Assembly: GCF_000788395.1 (NCBI RefSeq)
Contig: NZ_CP009889.1
Coordinates: 62,001 to 126,000 of the forward strand
DNA length: 64,000 bases
Direction of reading: 5' to 3'
Source of the DNA: Pseudoalteromonas piratica
GTDB taxonomy: Bacteria > Pseudomonadota > Gammaproteobacteria > Enterobacterales > Alteromonadaceae
This document shows, one piece after another, positions 33,816-42,145 of this stretch. The notes beneath the pieces were generated by a model. That model saw only the letters and a program-made list of their open reading frames with translations, did not search any database and had not been told where the DNA came from. Both the position numbers and the translations under genes were made by a program. Positions within the stretch are counted from its first letter, which is position 1; the number at the start of each line of letters is the position of its first letter.

Positions 33816-34610
33816 ATGAAACATTTTTTTGTGTTAGCTTTGACAGCGCTGTCATCTATGTTTGTTTATGCGCAATCATCGGATGCAGAATTAATGCAAC
33901 AATGGCTGGATCTTGAAAGTCAAAAGGGCAAACTTCAACTCAGCTGGCAAGCTAATGAACAAGCACTAAAAAATCAATTATCACTTTTAAAGCAAGAGAA
34001 ACAAGCGCTTAATGCATTACTCAAAACGGCAAATGCAGCGCGTAGCGAAGTAGACACAAAGCGTTTAGCCTTAACTGAGCAACAACTTGCTTTTGAAAAA
34101 AATCAACAAACAGTCGATGCAGCTTTAAAAAATGCGCACCTTTTCGTTAAACGTATTACTCCCCTACTTCCGCCACCGTTACAAAACGATTGGCAAACTA
34201 AAACAACCCAAATTGAACAAACAGAGCTGCCAAATAGCGAAAAATTAGAACGCTTACTGAGCATGTATAAAGCGGCTGATGAATTTAATCAACGAATTGC
34301 AATTCACAACACCAATATGCATTTACCGTCAAATGAGGGGGACTCCGAGCGTTTGGTGAATCAAATTTACTTAGGCCTTTCACAAGCTTGGTATATCAGT
34401 GATGATGGTGAATTTTACGGTATAGGTCGCGTTGAGCAGTCTGGCTGGCAATGGCATCATGGTGCAGCTGCAAAACAGCTTATAGGTTCAAACAGCGAAG
34501 GGTTTTCAACTGATTTGCTAGCTATCAAAGCAATGCTTGAGAAACCAACTAATGCATCATTTATAAAAGCGCCATTGGCAATTGCAAGTATTGATAAGGA
34601 GCGTCTGTGA
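33816..34610 (+). CDS. DUF3450 family periplasmic protein of a TonB system
   Basis: The 264-aa protein has a signal peptide (FFVLALTALSSMFVYA), a coiled coil over residues 25-110 rich in Q, K, L and E, and a conserved C-terminal part (RLVNQIYLGLSQAWYISDDGEFYGIGRVEQSGWQWHHG). DUF3450 proteins are nearly always encoded with a second type of ExbB-ExbD-TonB complex in marine Gammaproteobacteria, as here. The probable role is periplasmic support of that complex. Its stop overlaps the next start (TGATG). It is the first gene of a seven-gene operon. Confidence 0.88.
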   Translation: MKHFFVLALTALSSMFVYAQSSDAELMQQWLDLESQKGKLQLSWQANEQALKNQLSLLKQEKQALNALLKTANAARSEVDTKRLALTEQQLAFEKNQQTVDAALKNAHLFVKRITPLLPPPLQNDWQTKTTQIEQTELPNSEKLERLLSMYKAADEFNQRIAIHNTNMHLPSNEGDSERLVNQIYLGLSQAWYISDDGEFYGIGRVEQSGWQWHHGAAAKQLIGSNSEGFSTDLLAIKAMLEKPTNASFIKAPLAIASIDKERL

Positions 34611-35872
34611 TGGTTCGTTTAGTAAGCTTACTGCTGTTGCTATTAAGTACAACGGCCTTTAGTGAGACAAATGTTAACCAACAACTGCTTGAGCGAATTG
34701 CTAAATCAAAGCAACAGTTGATGTCCATTGAGAAGCAAATTAATCAACAATCGCTTTCTTATCAAAAACAAATAAACCAAGCCCTTAACGATGTTAAAGC
34801 GCTTCGTGAAAAAGCATCTGCAATACAGCGTGTGGCCGATGAGCAAATTTTAAGTGTTGAACAACTTTCACAGCGCGTTGAAAAATGGCGCGCGCAAGAC
34901 AATTATCAAAAGCTATTATTGCAAAGCTACTTCGAACAAAATAGTACCCCAATTGGCCAGTTTACCAACGCGAATGGCGAAGTGGTAATCAGTGAAAACG
35001 TGTTTAATACCTTACAAAACCAGCTCGTCGATGCACTTGTACCGCGCTGGCAACCATCAAAAGTCGTAGATGAATCTGGTGAGATAGCACATTTTAATGT
35101 TCTTGAAATGGGCCCAATTTCGCTTGCTTACAACCAAGAACGAGCGCTAGGCGGCCTTGTTGAACAGCATATCAATCAAGCAATCCCGAGTTTAGTCAAG
35201 GGGGTTTACAGTGATAGTGAGGTTGCTCAATTAGCGCAGCTTAACCAAACAGGACTTGGCACGGTAATGTTTGACCCAACCCTTGGTAATGCGTCAAAAC
35301 TGCAAAATAAACAACAAGGCATTATTGAACACATTAAAAAAGGCGGCGTTTGGGCCTTACCTATTTTATTTTTTGGCGCGTTATCATTTGTCGTGGCAAT
35401 GATTAAAGCGATACAGCTGTTAAAGCTGCCAAGCATTAAATCAGATCTTACAGCACGTTTATCAAGTACTGACGAACTGCGTGGTGCGGAACACCAACTG
35501 GTTGAAATTGCCAAAAATTACCCTGTATCCAATCAACGTGACGACCAACTAGTGGCGTTTTTAATGAAGTACCGTTATCAAGTTGAGAATTACCTAGGTG
35601 TTGTAGCCACTTCGGCAGCGATTGCGCCTTTACTTGGTCTACTGGGAACGGTATCGGGCATGATCAACACCTTTATGATGATGAACACCTTTGGCACAGG
35701 TGATGCGGCAACGGTATCAGGCGGTATCTCAGAGGCATTGGTAACCACAGAGTTAGGTTTAATTGTTGCGATTCCGTCACTGATTTTAAGTGCATTACTC
35801 AGTCGAAAAGCAAAAAGCCATAATGCGAAACTTGAAGCCAATGCGATTCAGCTCAGCAAATATGAGTTTTAA
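34610..35872 (+). CDS. exbB: MotA/TolQ/ExbB proton channel protein with periplasmic coiled coil
   Basis: The 420-aa inner-membrane protein has a signal sequence, a long periplasmic coiled coil (about 20-110) and a linker. The ExbB/TolQ domain follows, with helices near 246-266, 329-349 and 372-392; the channel motif is TSAAIAPLLGLLGTVSGMINTFMMM. This long form is the TtpC type seen in Vibrio TonB2-like systems. It would use the proton gradient to energise TonB together with the second ExbB and ExbD that follow. The ATG at 34610 overlaps the previous stop. Confidence 0.9.
   Translation: MVRLVSLLLLLLSTTAFSETNVNQQLLERIAKSKQQLMSIEKQINQQSLSYQKQINQALNDVKALREKASAIQRVADEQILSVEQLSQRVEKWRAQDNYQKLLLQSYFEQNSTPIGQFTNANGEVVISENVFNTLQNQLVDALVPRWQPSKVVDESGEIAHFNVLEMGPISLAYNQERALGGLVEQHINQAIPSLVKGVYSDSEVAQLAQLNQTGLGTVMFDPTLGNASKLQNKQQGIIEHIKKGGVWALPILFFGALSFVVAMIKAIQLLKLPSIKSDLTARLSSTDELRGAEHQLVEIAKNYPVSNQRDDQLVAFLMKYRYQVENYLGVVATSAAIAPLLGLLGTVSGMINTFMMMNTFGTGDAATVSGGISEALVTTELGLIVAIPSLILSALLSRKAKSHNAKLEANAIQLSKYEF
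35195..35209 (-). other. Candidate parS site 6
   Basis: The plus strand reads GTCAAGGGGGTTTAC, one change (A to C at position 3) from the strict form. It lies inside the long exbB gene. Confidence 0.4.
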
Positions 35873-35875
35873 ACC

Positions 35876-36280
35876 ATGGACTTTTCGATTTATTTAAAAC
35901 TTTTTAGTAACGCTGTGGTGTGGGCGCTTTTGGCAGTTGCCATCTTTAGTTATGGCAAGCTGTTGTCGCTGTTGTTCTTTATTAAGCCCTGTCAAGCATG
36001 GTTAATGCGCTGTAATTATTGGATTGCAGCACTAAAAACCTTACTTGCTGCTCTACCCTTGCTGGGACTACTTGGCACCATTAGTGGACTATTGAGTACC
36101 TTCAACTTTATGTCATTGAATAATGGGCTCGATATGCAAGAAATGGTAAGTGGTGGTATTGCAAGTGCAATGTACACAACACAACTAGGGCTGGTATTTG
36201 TTGTGCCAGGCTTGCTGCTTCATACCTTATTGAAAAGCAAAGTAGCAACTTGGCAGGTGGAGGCTGTATGCGTTCGTTAA
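35876..36280 (+). CDS. exbB: ExbB-type proton channel subunit
   Basis: A 134-aa MotA/TolQ/ExbB-family protein with three membrane helices and the motif LPLLGLLGTISGLLSTFNFM, the proton-channel helix. It is shorter than classical ExbB (about 240 aa) and lacks the large cytoplasmic loop, as in TonB2-type systems. It follows the long ExbB by 3 bp, and its end overlaps the ExbD start by 13 bp. Confidence 0.88.
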   Translation: MDFSIYLKLFSNAVVWALLAVAIFSYGKLLSLLFFIKPCQAWLMRCNYWIAALKTLLAALPLLGLLGTISGLLSTFNFMSLNNGLDMQEMVSGGIASAMYTTQLGLVFVVPGLLLHTLLKSKVATWQVEAVCVR

Positions 36281-36675
36281 TAGAGCAAAAAATAGAAGAC
36301 AGTAAAAGCCAAGAGATAGACTTAGCACCATTATTAGATGTGGTGTTTATTCTGCTTATCTTTTTTATTGTCACCACAGTGTTTGTTAAAGAAACTGGTG
36401 TGGAAGTTGATAAACCCAGCGCCGTTTCTAGCCAACAATTACAAAAGTCGGTGCTTATGCTCGCCATTACTGACGCAGGGCAAGTGATGTATGCCGGTAC
36501 AAATATCGGGGTGGCAGGCGTCAGAGCCACGTTAATTCAAGCGAGTAGGACTAAACCGCGGCCATTAGTCATTCAAGCGGATAAACGCGTGCCAACAGAA
36601 TTACTGGTTAAAGTGATTGATCAGGCAAAGCTTGCTGGGGTTGAAAACATCAGTTTAGCTACACAGGTGAAATGA
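36268..36675 (+). CDS. exbD: ExbD biopolymer transport protein
   Basis: This 135-aa protein starts at the ATG at 36268, preceded by GGAGG; the frame opens six codons earlier. It has a short cytoplasmic N-terminus, one helix with the functionally essential aspartate at its start (DLAPLLDVVFILLIFFIVTT) and a periplasmic domain ending VIDQAKLAGVENISLATQVK. It completes the proton-driven ExbB/ExbD motor. Its stop overlaps the tonB start (ATGA). Confidence 0.92.
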   Translation: MRSLIEQKIEDSKSQEIDLAPLLDVVFILLIFFIVTTVFVKETGVEVDKPSAVSSQQLQKSVLMLAITDAGQVMYAGTNIGVAGVRATLIQASRTKPRPLVIQADKRVPTELLVKVIDQAKLAGVENISLATQVK

Positions 36676-37361
36676 TGACGATGGTAAGTCAGCCTCAACT
36701 AACCACACAATCACTACTTTGCACAATAGCCCCATGGAGTATTAGCTTATTTTTGGTCGTTGGGCTTGTTAGTCTATTGCATTGGTTAAAACAAACACCG
36801 GAGCTTCCCGAGGCGACGCTCGCAGTGCGAAAATTGGATGTTGCATTGCCTGCGCCGCCGCCCCCGCCACCTCCGCCAATGAAAAGCACTTCGCAAAGTA
36901 GTGAAGCATCTCAAACCAGTTTAAACATTGCGGGCTTAGGTGATGGACCACAGGTAAATTACGCAGACAAACCGAAAATGACATTGCCTAAAGTGCAGTC
37001 GTTGGCACTGCCAGAATTCACTATGGACGCCAAAATGATACAGCAGCGTCTAGCGCTTGATATGCCGCTGATGGCAGTAGAGAAACTTGATCAGGTACCA
37101 CAGGTTGTGAAGCAAAAGTACTTTCCTCCGCCGTTATCGATACGGCGCAAAGGCATTAAGCGAGTTTCAACAGAAGTTGAGTTGATAATCGATCAAACGG
37201 GTAAGCCCTACATTAAGCGCATCACCGACCCTGTTTATCCAGAGATGGTCGAAGTGATCCGTAACTGGGTTGAACATGCGCGTTTTAGTATTCCAAAAAA
37301 AGATGGCCAACCTGTGCAAGCAATATATTTATATGGTATCCATTTTAATTACGGCAGATAA
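36672..37361 (+). CDS. tonB: TonB energy-transducer protein
   Basis: The 229-aa protein has an inner-membrane helix (IAPWSISLFLVVGLVSLLHWL, about 19-39), a proline run at 60-69 and a C-terminal TonB-like domain (VSTEVELIIDQTGKPYIKRITDPVYPEMVEVIRNWVEHARFSIPKKDGQPV). It links the ExbB/ExbD motor to outer-membrane receptors. The spacer is short, as in TonB2-type proteins. No TonB-dependent receptor is encoded next to it; the upstream PhoB-like box hints that its receptor works under phosphate limitation. Confidence 0.9.
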   Translation: MMTMVSQPQLTTQSLLCTIAPWSISLFLVVGLVSLLHWLKQTPELPEATLAVRKLDVALPAPPPPPPPPMKSTSQSSEASQTSLNIAGLGDGPQVNYADKPKMTLPKVQSLALPEFTMDAKMIQQRLALDMPLMAVEKLDQVPQVVKQKYFPPPLSIRRKGIKRVSTEVELIIDQTGKPYIKRITDPVYPEMVEVIRNWVEHARFSIPKKDGQPVQAIYLYGIHFNYGR

Positions 37362-37364
37362 ACA

Positions 37365-38747
37365 ATGAATAAACTAACTCCCTTATTTTTTGCTTCGTGC
37401 GCTTTTATTGCTGTAAACAGCTTGCCTAGTCACGCAAGTAATTTAACCAGCAAATTTAAAATTGAAGTAGAACAACCAACATTTGTACTGCCACAATTTT
37501 CAGGACCTTACAGCGAAAAAGAAGCCAATATTGCGCCTGAAGAACTTGAAACAGCCGAGCGTCTGCGCGGGTTATTAGAAAGCGGTGACAAGCAAGCAGT
37601 ATTAAAAGAGCTGGAAGCGTTTTACGATATCGAACTGAGTGTTGCCATGCTGATGTTAAAAGCACAGCTTTATTTCGCCTTAGAAGATTATGAAAAGGCA
37701 GAAAAAACATACCTTGCTTCACTTGCAAGAAGTCCTCATTTAGTTAGAGCACACAGTGATTTAGGGCAGCTTTACTTAATCAAAGATGATCAACACAAGG
37801 CGCGAGAATATTTTGCCAAAGCCATAGCGCTGGGAGCCAATGATGCGGTGGTGTATGGTCAACTGGCATATTTAAACTTAACGCTGCACGGCCCTTATTC
37901 AGCGATAAATGCCTATCAACAAGCTTTGGCAATAGAGCCTGAACAAGCACAGTGGCAGCAAGGGTTATTTGTTGCGCTCACGCAGGCAAAAATGTACCAA
38001 GCAGCGGCAGCCTTATTAAGTGAGCTTATTGCAAAGTCGCCGAATGACAGCAAATTATGGCTTAATCAGGCGATTTTATCGCTTGAACAAAACGACTCTC
38101 GCGCAGCACTGGCATCGCTAGAAATGGCCATTTTACTTGGTGATAAGCGTGAAACTAACTTAAAAACAGCAGCACAGTTGCATTTACAACAAGACAGTTT
38201 TGAGCGCGCAGTCGAGCTTATTAACACCCATTTATCGCAATACGACTTGGATTTAACGAGTTTAAATACTTACCTGACTTGGTTATCACAACGTGGTCTT
38301 TGGCAGCAAAGTAAAACCATTTTGGCATCACTTGAAAACAAGCTTTCAACCTTTGATGGGCAAACCAAAAGCGTTATTTATTTGCATAAAGCCTTACTGA
38401 ATAGTGAAACAGCAAGCCTAAATGCAGCTGACAGCGCATTTAAATTGGCGTTGGATGCCAACCCAAATCATGGACAGGCATTAGTTGCCTATGCCGATTT
38501 TTTAATTGATAGAAAATTATTCACCCAAGCAGAAACCCTCTATTTGCGTGCAGAAGCGCTAAGCGACTGGCAAAAACAAGCAATGTTAAGTCGCGCTCAG
38601 TTGTATGTAGATATTCAAAAATACGATGCGGCACTGACCGTTTTAAAAAGTGTGACAAGCCGTTTCCCTGAAACACGTGGTATTTCAGAGCAAATAGCCT
38701 TGCTTGAAAATATTATTGTGACAAAAAAACAACAAGCAGAAATTTAA
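37365..38747 (+). CDS. TPR-repeat periplasmic protein of the TonB operon
   Basis: The 460-aa protein has a signal peptide (PLFFASCAFIAVNSLPSHA) followed by about ten tetratricopeptide repeats from residue 85 to the end, such as LKAQLYFALEDYEKAEKTYLASLARSPHL and AYADFLIDRKLFTQAETLYLRAEAL. A TPR protein of this type (like TtpB) is a regular member of DUF3450-TonB operons and probably acts as scaffold. It starts 3 bp after tonB. Confidence 0.85.
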   Translation: MNKLTPLFFASCAFIAVNSLPSHASNLTSKFKIEVEQPTFVLPQFSGPYSEKEANIAPEELETAERLRGLLESGDKQAVLKELEAFYDIELSVAMLMLKAQLYFALEDYEKAEKTYLASLARSPHLVRAHSDLGQLYLIKDDQHKAREYFAKAIALGANDAVVYGQLAYLNLTLHGPYSAINAYQQALAIEPEQAQWQQGLFVALTQAKMYQAAAALLSELIAKSPNDSKLWLNQAILSLEQNDSRAALASLEMAILLGDKRETNLKTAAQLHLQQDSFERAVELINTHLSQYDLDLTSLNTYLTWLSQRGLWQQSKTILASLENKLSTFDGQTKSVIYLHKALLNSETASLNAADSAFKLALDANPNHGQALVAYADFLIDRKLFTQAETLYLRAEALSDWQKQAMLSRAQLYVDIQKYDAALTVLKSVTSRFPETRGISEQIALLENIIVTKKQQAEI

Positions 38748-38756
38748 GGAAGAACA

Positions 38757-39209
38757 ATGAAAACTAAAATGTGTTTATTTATCGCAGCTATTTCTTTAGC
38801 AGGCTGTCAGTCAACATCATCAGACGATGAGTTTGTATGCAGTACTCAAACTGATTGGCAACAGTTAGGTTTAACGACTGCGCAAAAAGGAAAAAGTGTG
38901 CGTGCTTTTGATCGTTACAAAGCACAGTGTGGCGAAGCGTTACCGCCAAATGCGCAAGATCTCTACCTTGATGGCTTTACTGCGGGTATTAAAGAGTATT
39001 GTACTTATGAAAATGGCTTTGAATTAGCGCAAAAAGACATTGAAAATCCAAATGTGTGTCCATTTGAAATCCGCGCAGAATTTGATAAAGGCTATAAAAT
39101 TGGTTACCTCGATCGCCGTGAAAAGAAAGAAAATGCCGACTATGCTGAGCGCGAGTTGGAAAGAAGAGCACTACAAAACCGAAACGGACAGTCTTCTACA
39201 GGGCAATAG
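38757..39209 (+). CDS. DUF2799 lipoprotein
   Basis: This 150-aa protein has the lipobox LAGC at Cys17 and the conserved DUF2799 pattern: FVCSTQTDWQQLG, FDRYKAQCGEALPPNAQDLYLDGFTAGIKEYC, NGFELAQ and FDKGYKIGYLD, with several conserved cysteines. The function is unknown. It is the last gene of the TonB operon, nine bp after the TPR gene. Confidence 0.85.
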   Translation: MKTKMCLFIAAISLAGCQSTSSDDEFVCSTQTDWQQLGLTTAQKGKSVRAFDRYKAQCGEALPPNAQDLYLDGFTAGIKEYCTYENGFELAQKDIENPNVCPFEIRAEFDKGYKIGYLDRREKKENADYAERELERRALQNRNGQSSTGQ

Positions 39210-39229
39210 CACCTCAGCTGTAAAATTTG

Positions 39230-39257
39230 GTATTGCAACTTTATTAGATTGCAATAC
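39230..39257 (+). terminator. Weak hairpin after the TonB operon
   Basis: GTATTGCAA and TTGCAATAC form a 9-bp stem, 20 bp after the operon stop. The following bases are C/T-rich rather than a clear T run. Confidence 0.4.
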
Positions 39258-39335
39258 TCCCTCTCATCAAGCTTGTTGCGATAACTCAATGACTTGATTG
39301 CCGCTATTAAAGTCTGGATCAAAGGTTAAACGCTA

Positions 39336-40229
39336 CTAGCGATGGCAGCGTTTAATCTCTTCAACAAGCGCTTTGGCAAGCGGCGATACTGAGCTCATTT
39401 TCTTAGTGATTAGCATTACGGGGATTTGATAGTGGTATTTCTCGGGGTGAATTGCTTTAAACAGTCCTTTATCAACCCAGTAATTAGCGTAGTGCTCTGG
39501 TAAATAGCCTATAAAGGCGCCTGATAAAATCAAATGTGCGATACCTTCATCATGATAGGCGGTTGCACTATTTTGATAATTAAGGCCATCATTACGTACT
39601 TCTTTATCCCGCATATAGTTTGAGGTAATCACCTCGGCTTGTTTCAATAACTTATTGCGCTCATTCGGTTTACAATCAAAAAGGGCATGCCCTTTGGCGC
39701 AATATAGATAATTGGTTTCGTTATGCAGTGGGAAGTAATCTAAACCACGCAAATGATGGCGACTTACGCCAAGCCCCACCAGAGAGCGACCATTTACTAC
39801 AGAAGTTTCTACTTCCCGTGCTTCACACACATTGATATCAAATTGAATGTTATCGCTTTTTTGTTTTAGCTCGCGAATAACATCACTAATGCCACAGCGC
39901 GGATCGCTCACCATGGTATCAATTACCGAAATCGTCACGCGGCCTGATAGCTCATTTTTAGAGCCTGCAACTGTGGTGGCAAACGCTTCGCACTGTTGTA
40001 ATAGCTCAAGGCTTGCTTGATAGGTAATACGGCCAGGCTCGGTGAGTTCAAAACCGCTGCGCCCGCGTTTACATAGTTTGATGCCAAGTCTCACTTCTAA
40101 ATCTGATAAATGTGAGCTAATGGTCGAACGGCCAATGTTCAGTCGAGATTCTGCGGCAGAGAGCCCGCCACATTCCACAATTGCAACAAATATGCGCAAT
40201 AGGCGCAGATCGACGTCATGAATTTGCAT
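39336..40229 (-). CDS. LysR family transcriptional regulator
   Basis: The 297-aa protein has the N-terminal winged helix of LysR regulators (LRIFVAIVECGGLSAAESRLNIGRSTISSHLSDLEVRLGIKLC) and a periplasmic-binding-like effector domain from about residue 90. It is divergent from hutH, the classical layout for a LysR regulator and its target. Histidine-utilisation genes are more often controlled by HutC, a GntR-type protein, which is not present nearby. Control of hutHU by this protein is therefore plausible but unproven. Confidence 0.88.
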   Translation of the reverse strand: MQIHDVDLRLLRIFVAIVECGGLSAAESRLNIGRSTISSHLSDLEVRLGIKLCKRGRSGFELTEPGRITYQASLELLQQCEAFATTVAGSKNELSGRVTISVIDTMVSDPRCGISDVIRELKQKSDNIQFDINVCEAREVETSVVNGRSLVGLGVSRHHLRGLDYFPLHNETNYLYCAKGHALFDCKPNERNKLLKQAEVITSNYMRDKEVRNDGLNYQNSATAYHDEGIAHLILSGAFIGYLPEHYANYWVDKGLFKAIHPEKYHYQIPVMLITKKMSSVSPLAKALVEEIKRCHR

Positions 40230-40634
40230 CTTTTTTAGCCTTGGTTTTTAGTTCGATAAAATCGGAATAAGCATCGATAATTATGCATTTATAAAACTTG
40301 GGTCGCAAGCTAACATTACTGCATTGATTAATCATCACAGTTAGATGACTAGGGTCTGTTGACCTTTCAAGTTCGTTTTTTCAGCAGTTTGATTGGGTTT
40401 TATACAAGGCAGAGGCTGCGTGGCATAGTTATTCTATGTGAGTCAGCCGATAACACAGTAGAAAAGCCAATCAAGCGCTGCCGAACGGTTCTTTTGAGCG
40501 CACTTTTCTCATTGTTGCTCGATATTCGCTTAGATTACTAGGCCACACATCGAGCGCCGCGATAAAAGCACGCTCAAAGAGAACAAAAATAGAACAGCAA
40601 AGATCAACAGACCCTAAAACGTTAGGAGACAACA
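40230..40634. other. lysR-hutH intergenic region occupied by a MITE
   Basis: About 120 bp of original control DNA (40230-40349) is followed by the 263-bp inverted-repeat element, then 18 bp with the hutH ribosome-binding site (TTAGGAGA). Confidence 0.65.
40352..40614. mobile_element. 263-bp MITE-like element upstream of hutH
   Basis: Ends GGGTCTGTTGACCTTT (40352-40367) and AAAGATCAACAGACCC (40599-40614) are 16-bp inverted repeats with one mismatch. Each is flanked by TA, consistent with the TA target duplication of IS630/mariner-type transposition. It has no transposase gene; a 60-codon frame inside is not credible. It ends 20 bp before hutH. Confidence 0.75.
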
Positions 40635-42134
40635 ATGACGTTTAAATACGGCGTAGATCGCCTGAATATTGATATTGTAAATGGCATTGCCGATGGCAGT
40701 GTTAAAGCAGAGCTTAGCCAAGAAGCGATTGATAAAATTAATACCAGCCGTCAACGCGTTGACAAAATGGCCGCATCAGACAAAGCGGTTTATGGCATTA
40801 ACACAGGCTTTGGTCCACTGTGTGATACGCAAATCACGCCAGAAGAAACAAACCTATTACAAAAAAACCTGCTGATCACCCACGCTGTTGGTGTTGGTAA
40901 TCCAATTGCTAAATCAATTTCTAAATTAATGCTGATCACTAAAGTACATGCTTTAAGCCAAGGTTTCTCGGGTATTCGCCTCGAAACTGTTGAGCGTATG
41001 CTGAAGTTTATTGAGCTTGATTTAATTCCAGTCGTACCAGAGCAAGGCTCGGTCGGTGCATCAGGCGATTTAGCACCATTATCGCATTTATTCTTACCAC
41101 TTTTAGGTGAAGGTGAGTTTTGGGTAGGTGATGACATAGTACCAGCGGCGAAAGCCCTTGCTGACAATGGGTTAGAGCCAATGGATCTTCATGCTAAAGA
41201 AGGTTTAGCGCTAATTAACGGTACTCAGTTTATTTTATCTCATGGTATTACTGGTCTAACTAAGATGCGTTACCTGCTTGATCTTGCCGATGTTGCAGGT
41301 GCAATGAGCATTGAAGGTATGCAAGGTAGCCAATCACCATTTAGAGAAGAGTTACATGCAATTCGTGCCTTTGCTGGCAATGTTGAAGTCGCAACGCGCA
41401 TGCGTCGTCTATTTAAAGATTCGCAAAATATGGCAGATCACACAGACTGCGACCGTGTACAAGACCCATATTCGCTGCGCTGTATTCCGCAGGTGCATGG
41501 TGCGTCACGCAACGCTTACAACCACTTAAAAGAACTTGTTGAAATTGAAATGAACTCGGTCACTGATAACCCAATTGTGATCAGTGAAGAAGAAGCGATT
41601 TCGGGCGGTAGTTTCCACGGTCAACCGCTGGCAATGGCACTTGATTATGCATCAATTGCAGCTGCTGAACTGGGTAACATTTCAGACCGTCGTTGTTATT
41701 TATTGCTTGAAGGTTTACACGGCTTACCACGTCTACTGACTACCTCAGGCGGCCTAAACTCAGGCATGATGATCCCACAATACACCACAGCGGCACTTGT
41801 AACCGAAAACAAATCACTGTGCTTCCCTCCGTCAGCGGACAGTGTGCCAACGTCAATGGGTCAGGAAGATCACGTGTCTATGGGCAGTATTTCGGGCCGT
41901 AAACTTAACCAAATTCTTGGTAATCTTGAGAAAATCTTCGCAATTGAGCTAATGTACGCAGCGCAAGCCGTTGATTTCAGACGCCCAAATACTTGTTCAG
42001 ATATTATTGAACAAAATCATGCGCTCATTCGTACTAAGGTTGCGAAATTAGAAGAAGACAGACTATTAAAGCCTGATATTGATGCCATGGTTGAGTTTGT
42101 AAAATCTCAGGCATTTACTGTTACGCTTAATTAA
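40635..42134 (+). CDS. hutH: Histidine ammonia-lyase
   Basis: HutH removes ammonia from L-histidine to give trans-urocanate, the first step of histidine breakdown. The 499-aa protein carries the MIO-forming Ala142-Ser143-Gly144 in GSVGASGDLAPLSH, exactly the classical numbering. It also has the conserved YGINTGFG near the N-terminus, and SLRCIPQVHGASRNA and the QEDHVSMG segment. AGGAG precedes the ATG. It is followed 11 bp later by hutU. Its promoter is either in the MITE or upstream of it. Confidence 0.96.
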   Translation: MTFKYGVDRLNIDIVNGIADGSVKAELSQEAIDKINTSRQRVDKMAASDKAVYGINTGFGPLCDTQITPEETNLLQKNLLITHAVGVGNPIAKSISKLMLITKVHALSQGFSGIRLETVERMLKFIELDLIPVVPEQGSVGASGDLAPLSHLFLPLLGEGEFWVGDDIVPAAKALADNGLEPMDLHAKEGLALINGTQFILSHGITGLTKMRYLLDLADVAGAMSIEGMQGSQSPFREELHAIRAFAGNVEVATRMRRLFKDSQNMADHTDCDRVQDPYSLRCIPQVHGASRNAYNHLKELVEIEMNSVTDNPIVISEEEAISGGSFHGQPLAMALDYASIAAAELGNISDRRCYLLLEGLHGLPRLLTTSGGLNSGMMIPQYTTAALVTENKSLCFPPSADSVPTSMGQEDHVSMGSISGRKLNQILGNLEKIFAIELMYAAQAVDFRRPNTCSDIIEQNHALIRTKVAKLEEDRLLKPDIDAMVEFVKSQAFTVTLN

Positions 42135-42145
42135 GGATAACTGAC

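Noticed and set aside
40359..40541. 60-codon frame inside the hutH-upstream element
   Set aside because: It lies wholly within the MITE-like element, lacks a ribosome-binding site and has no recognisable protein pattern.
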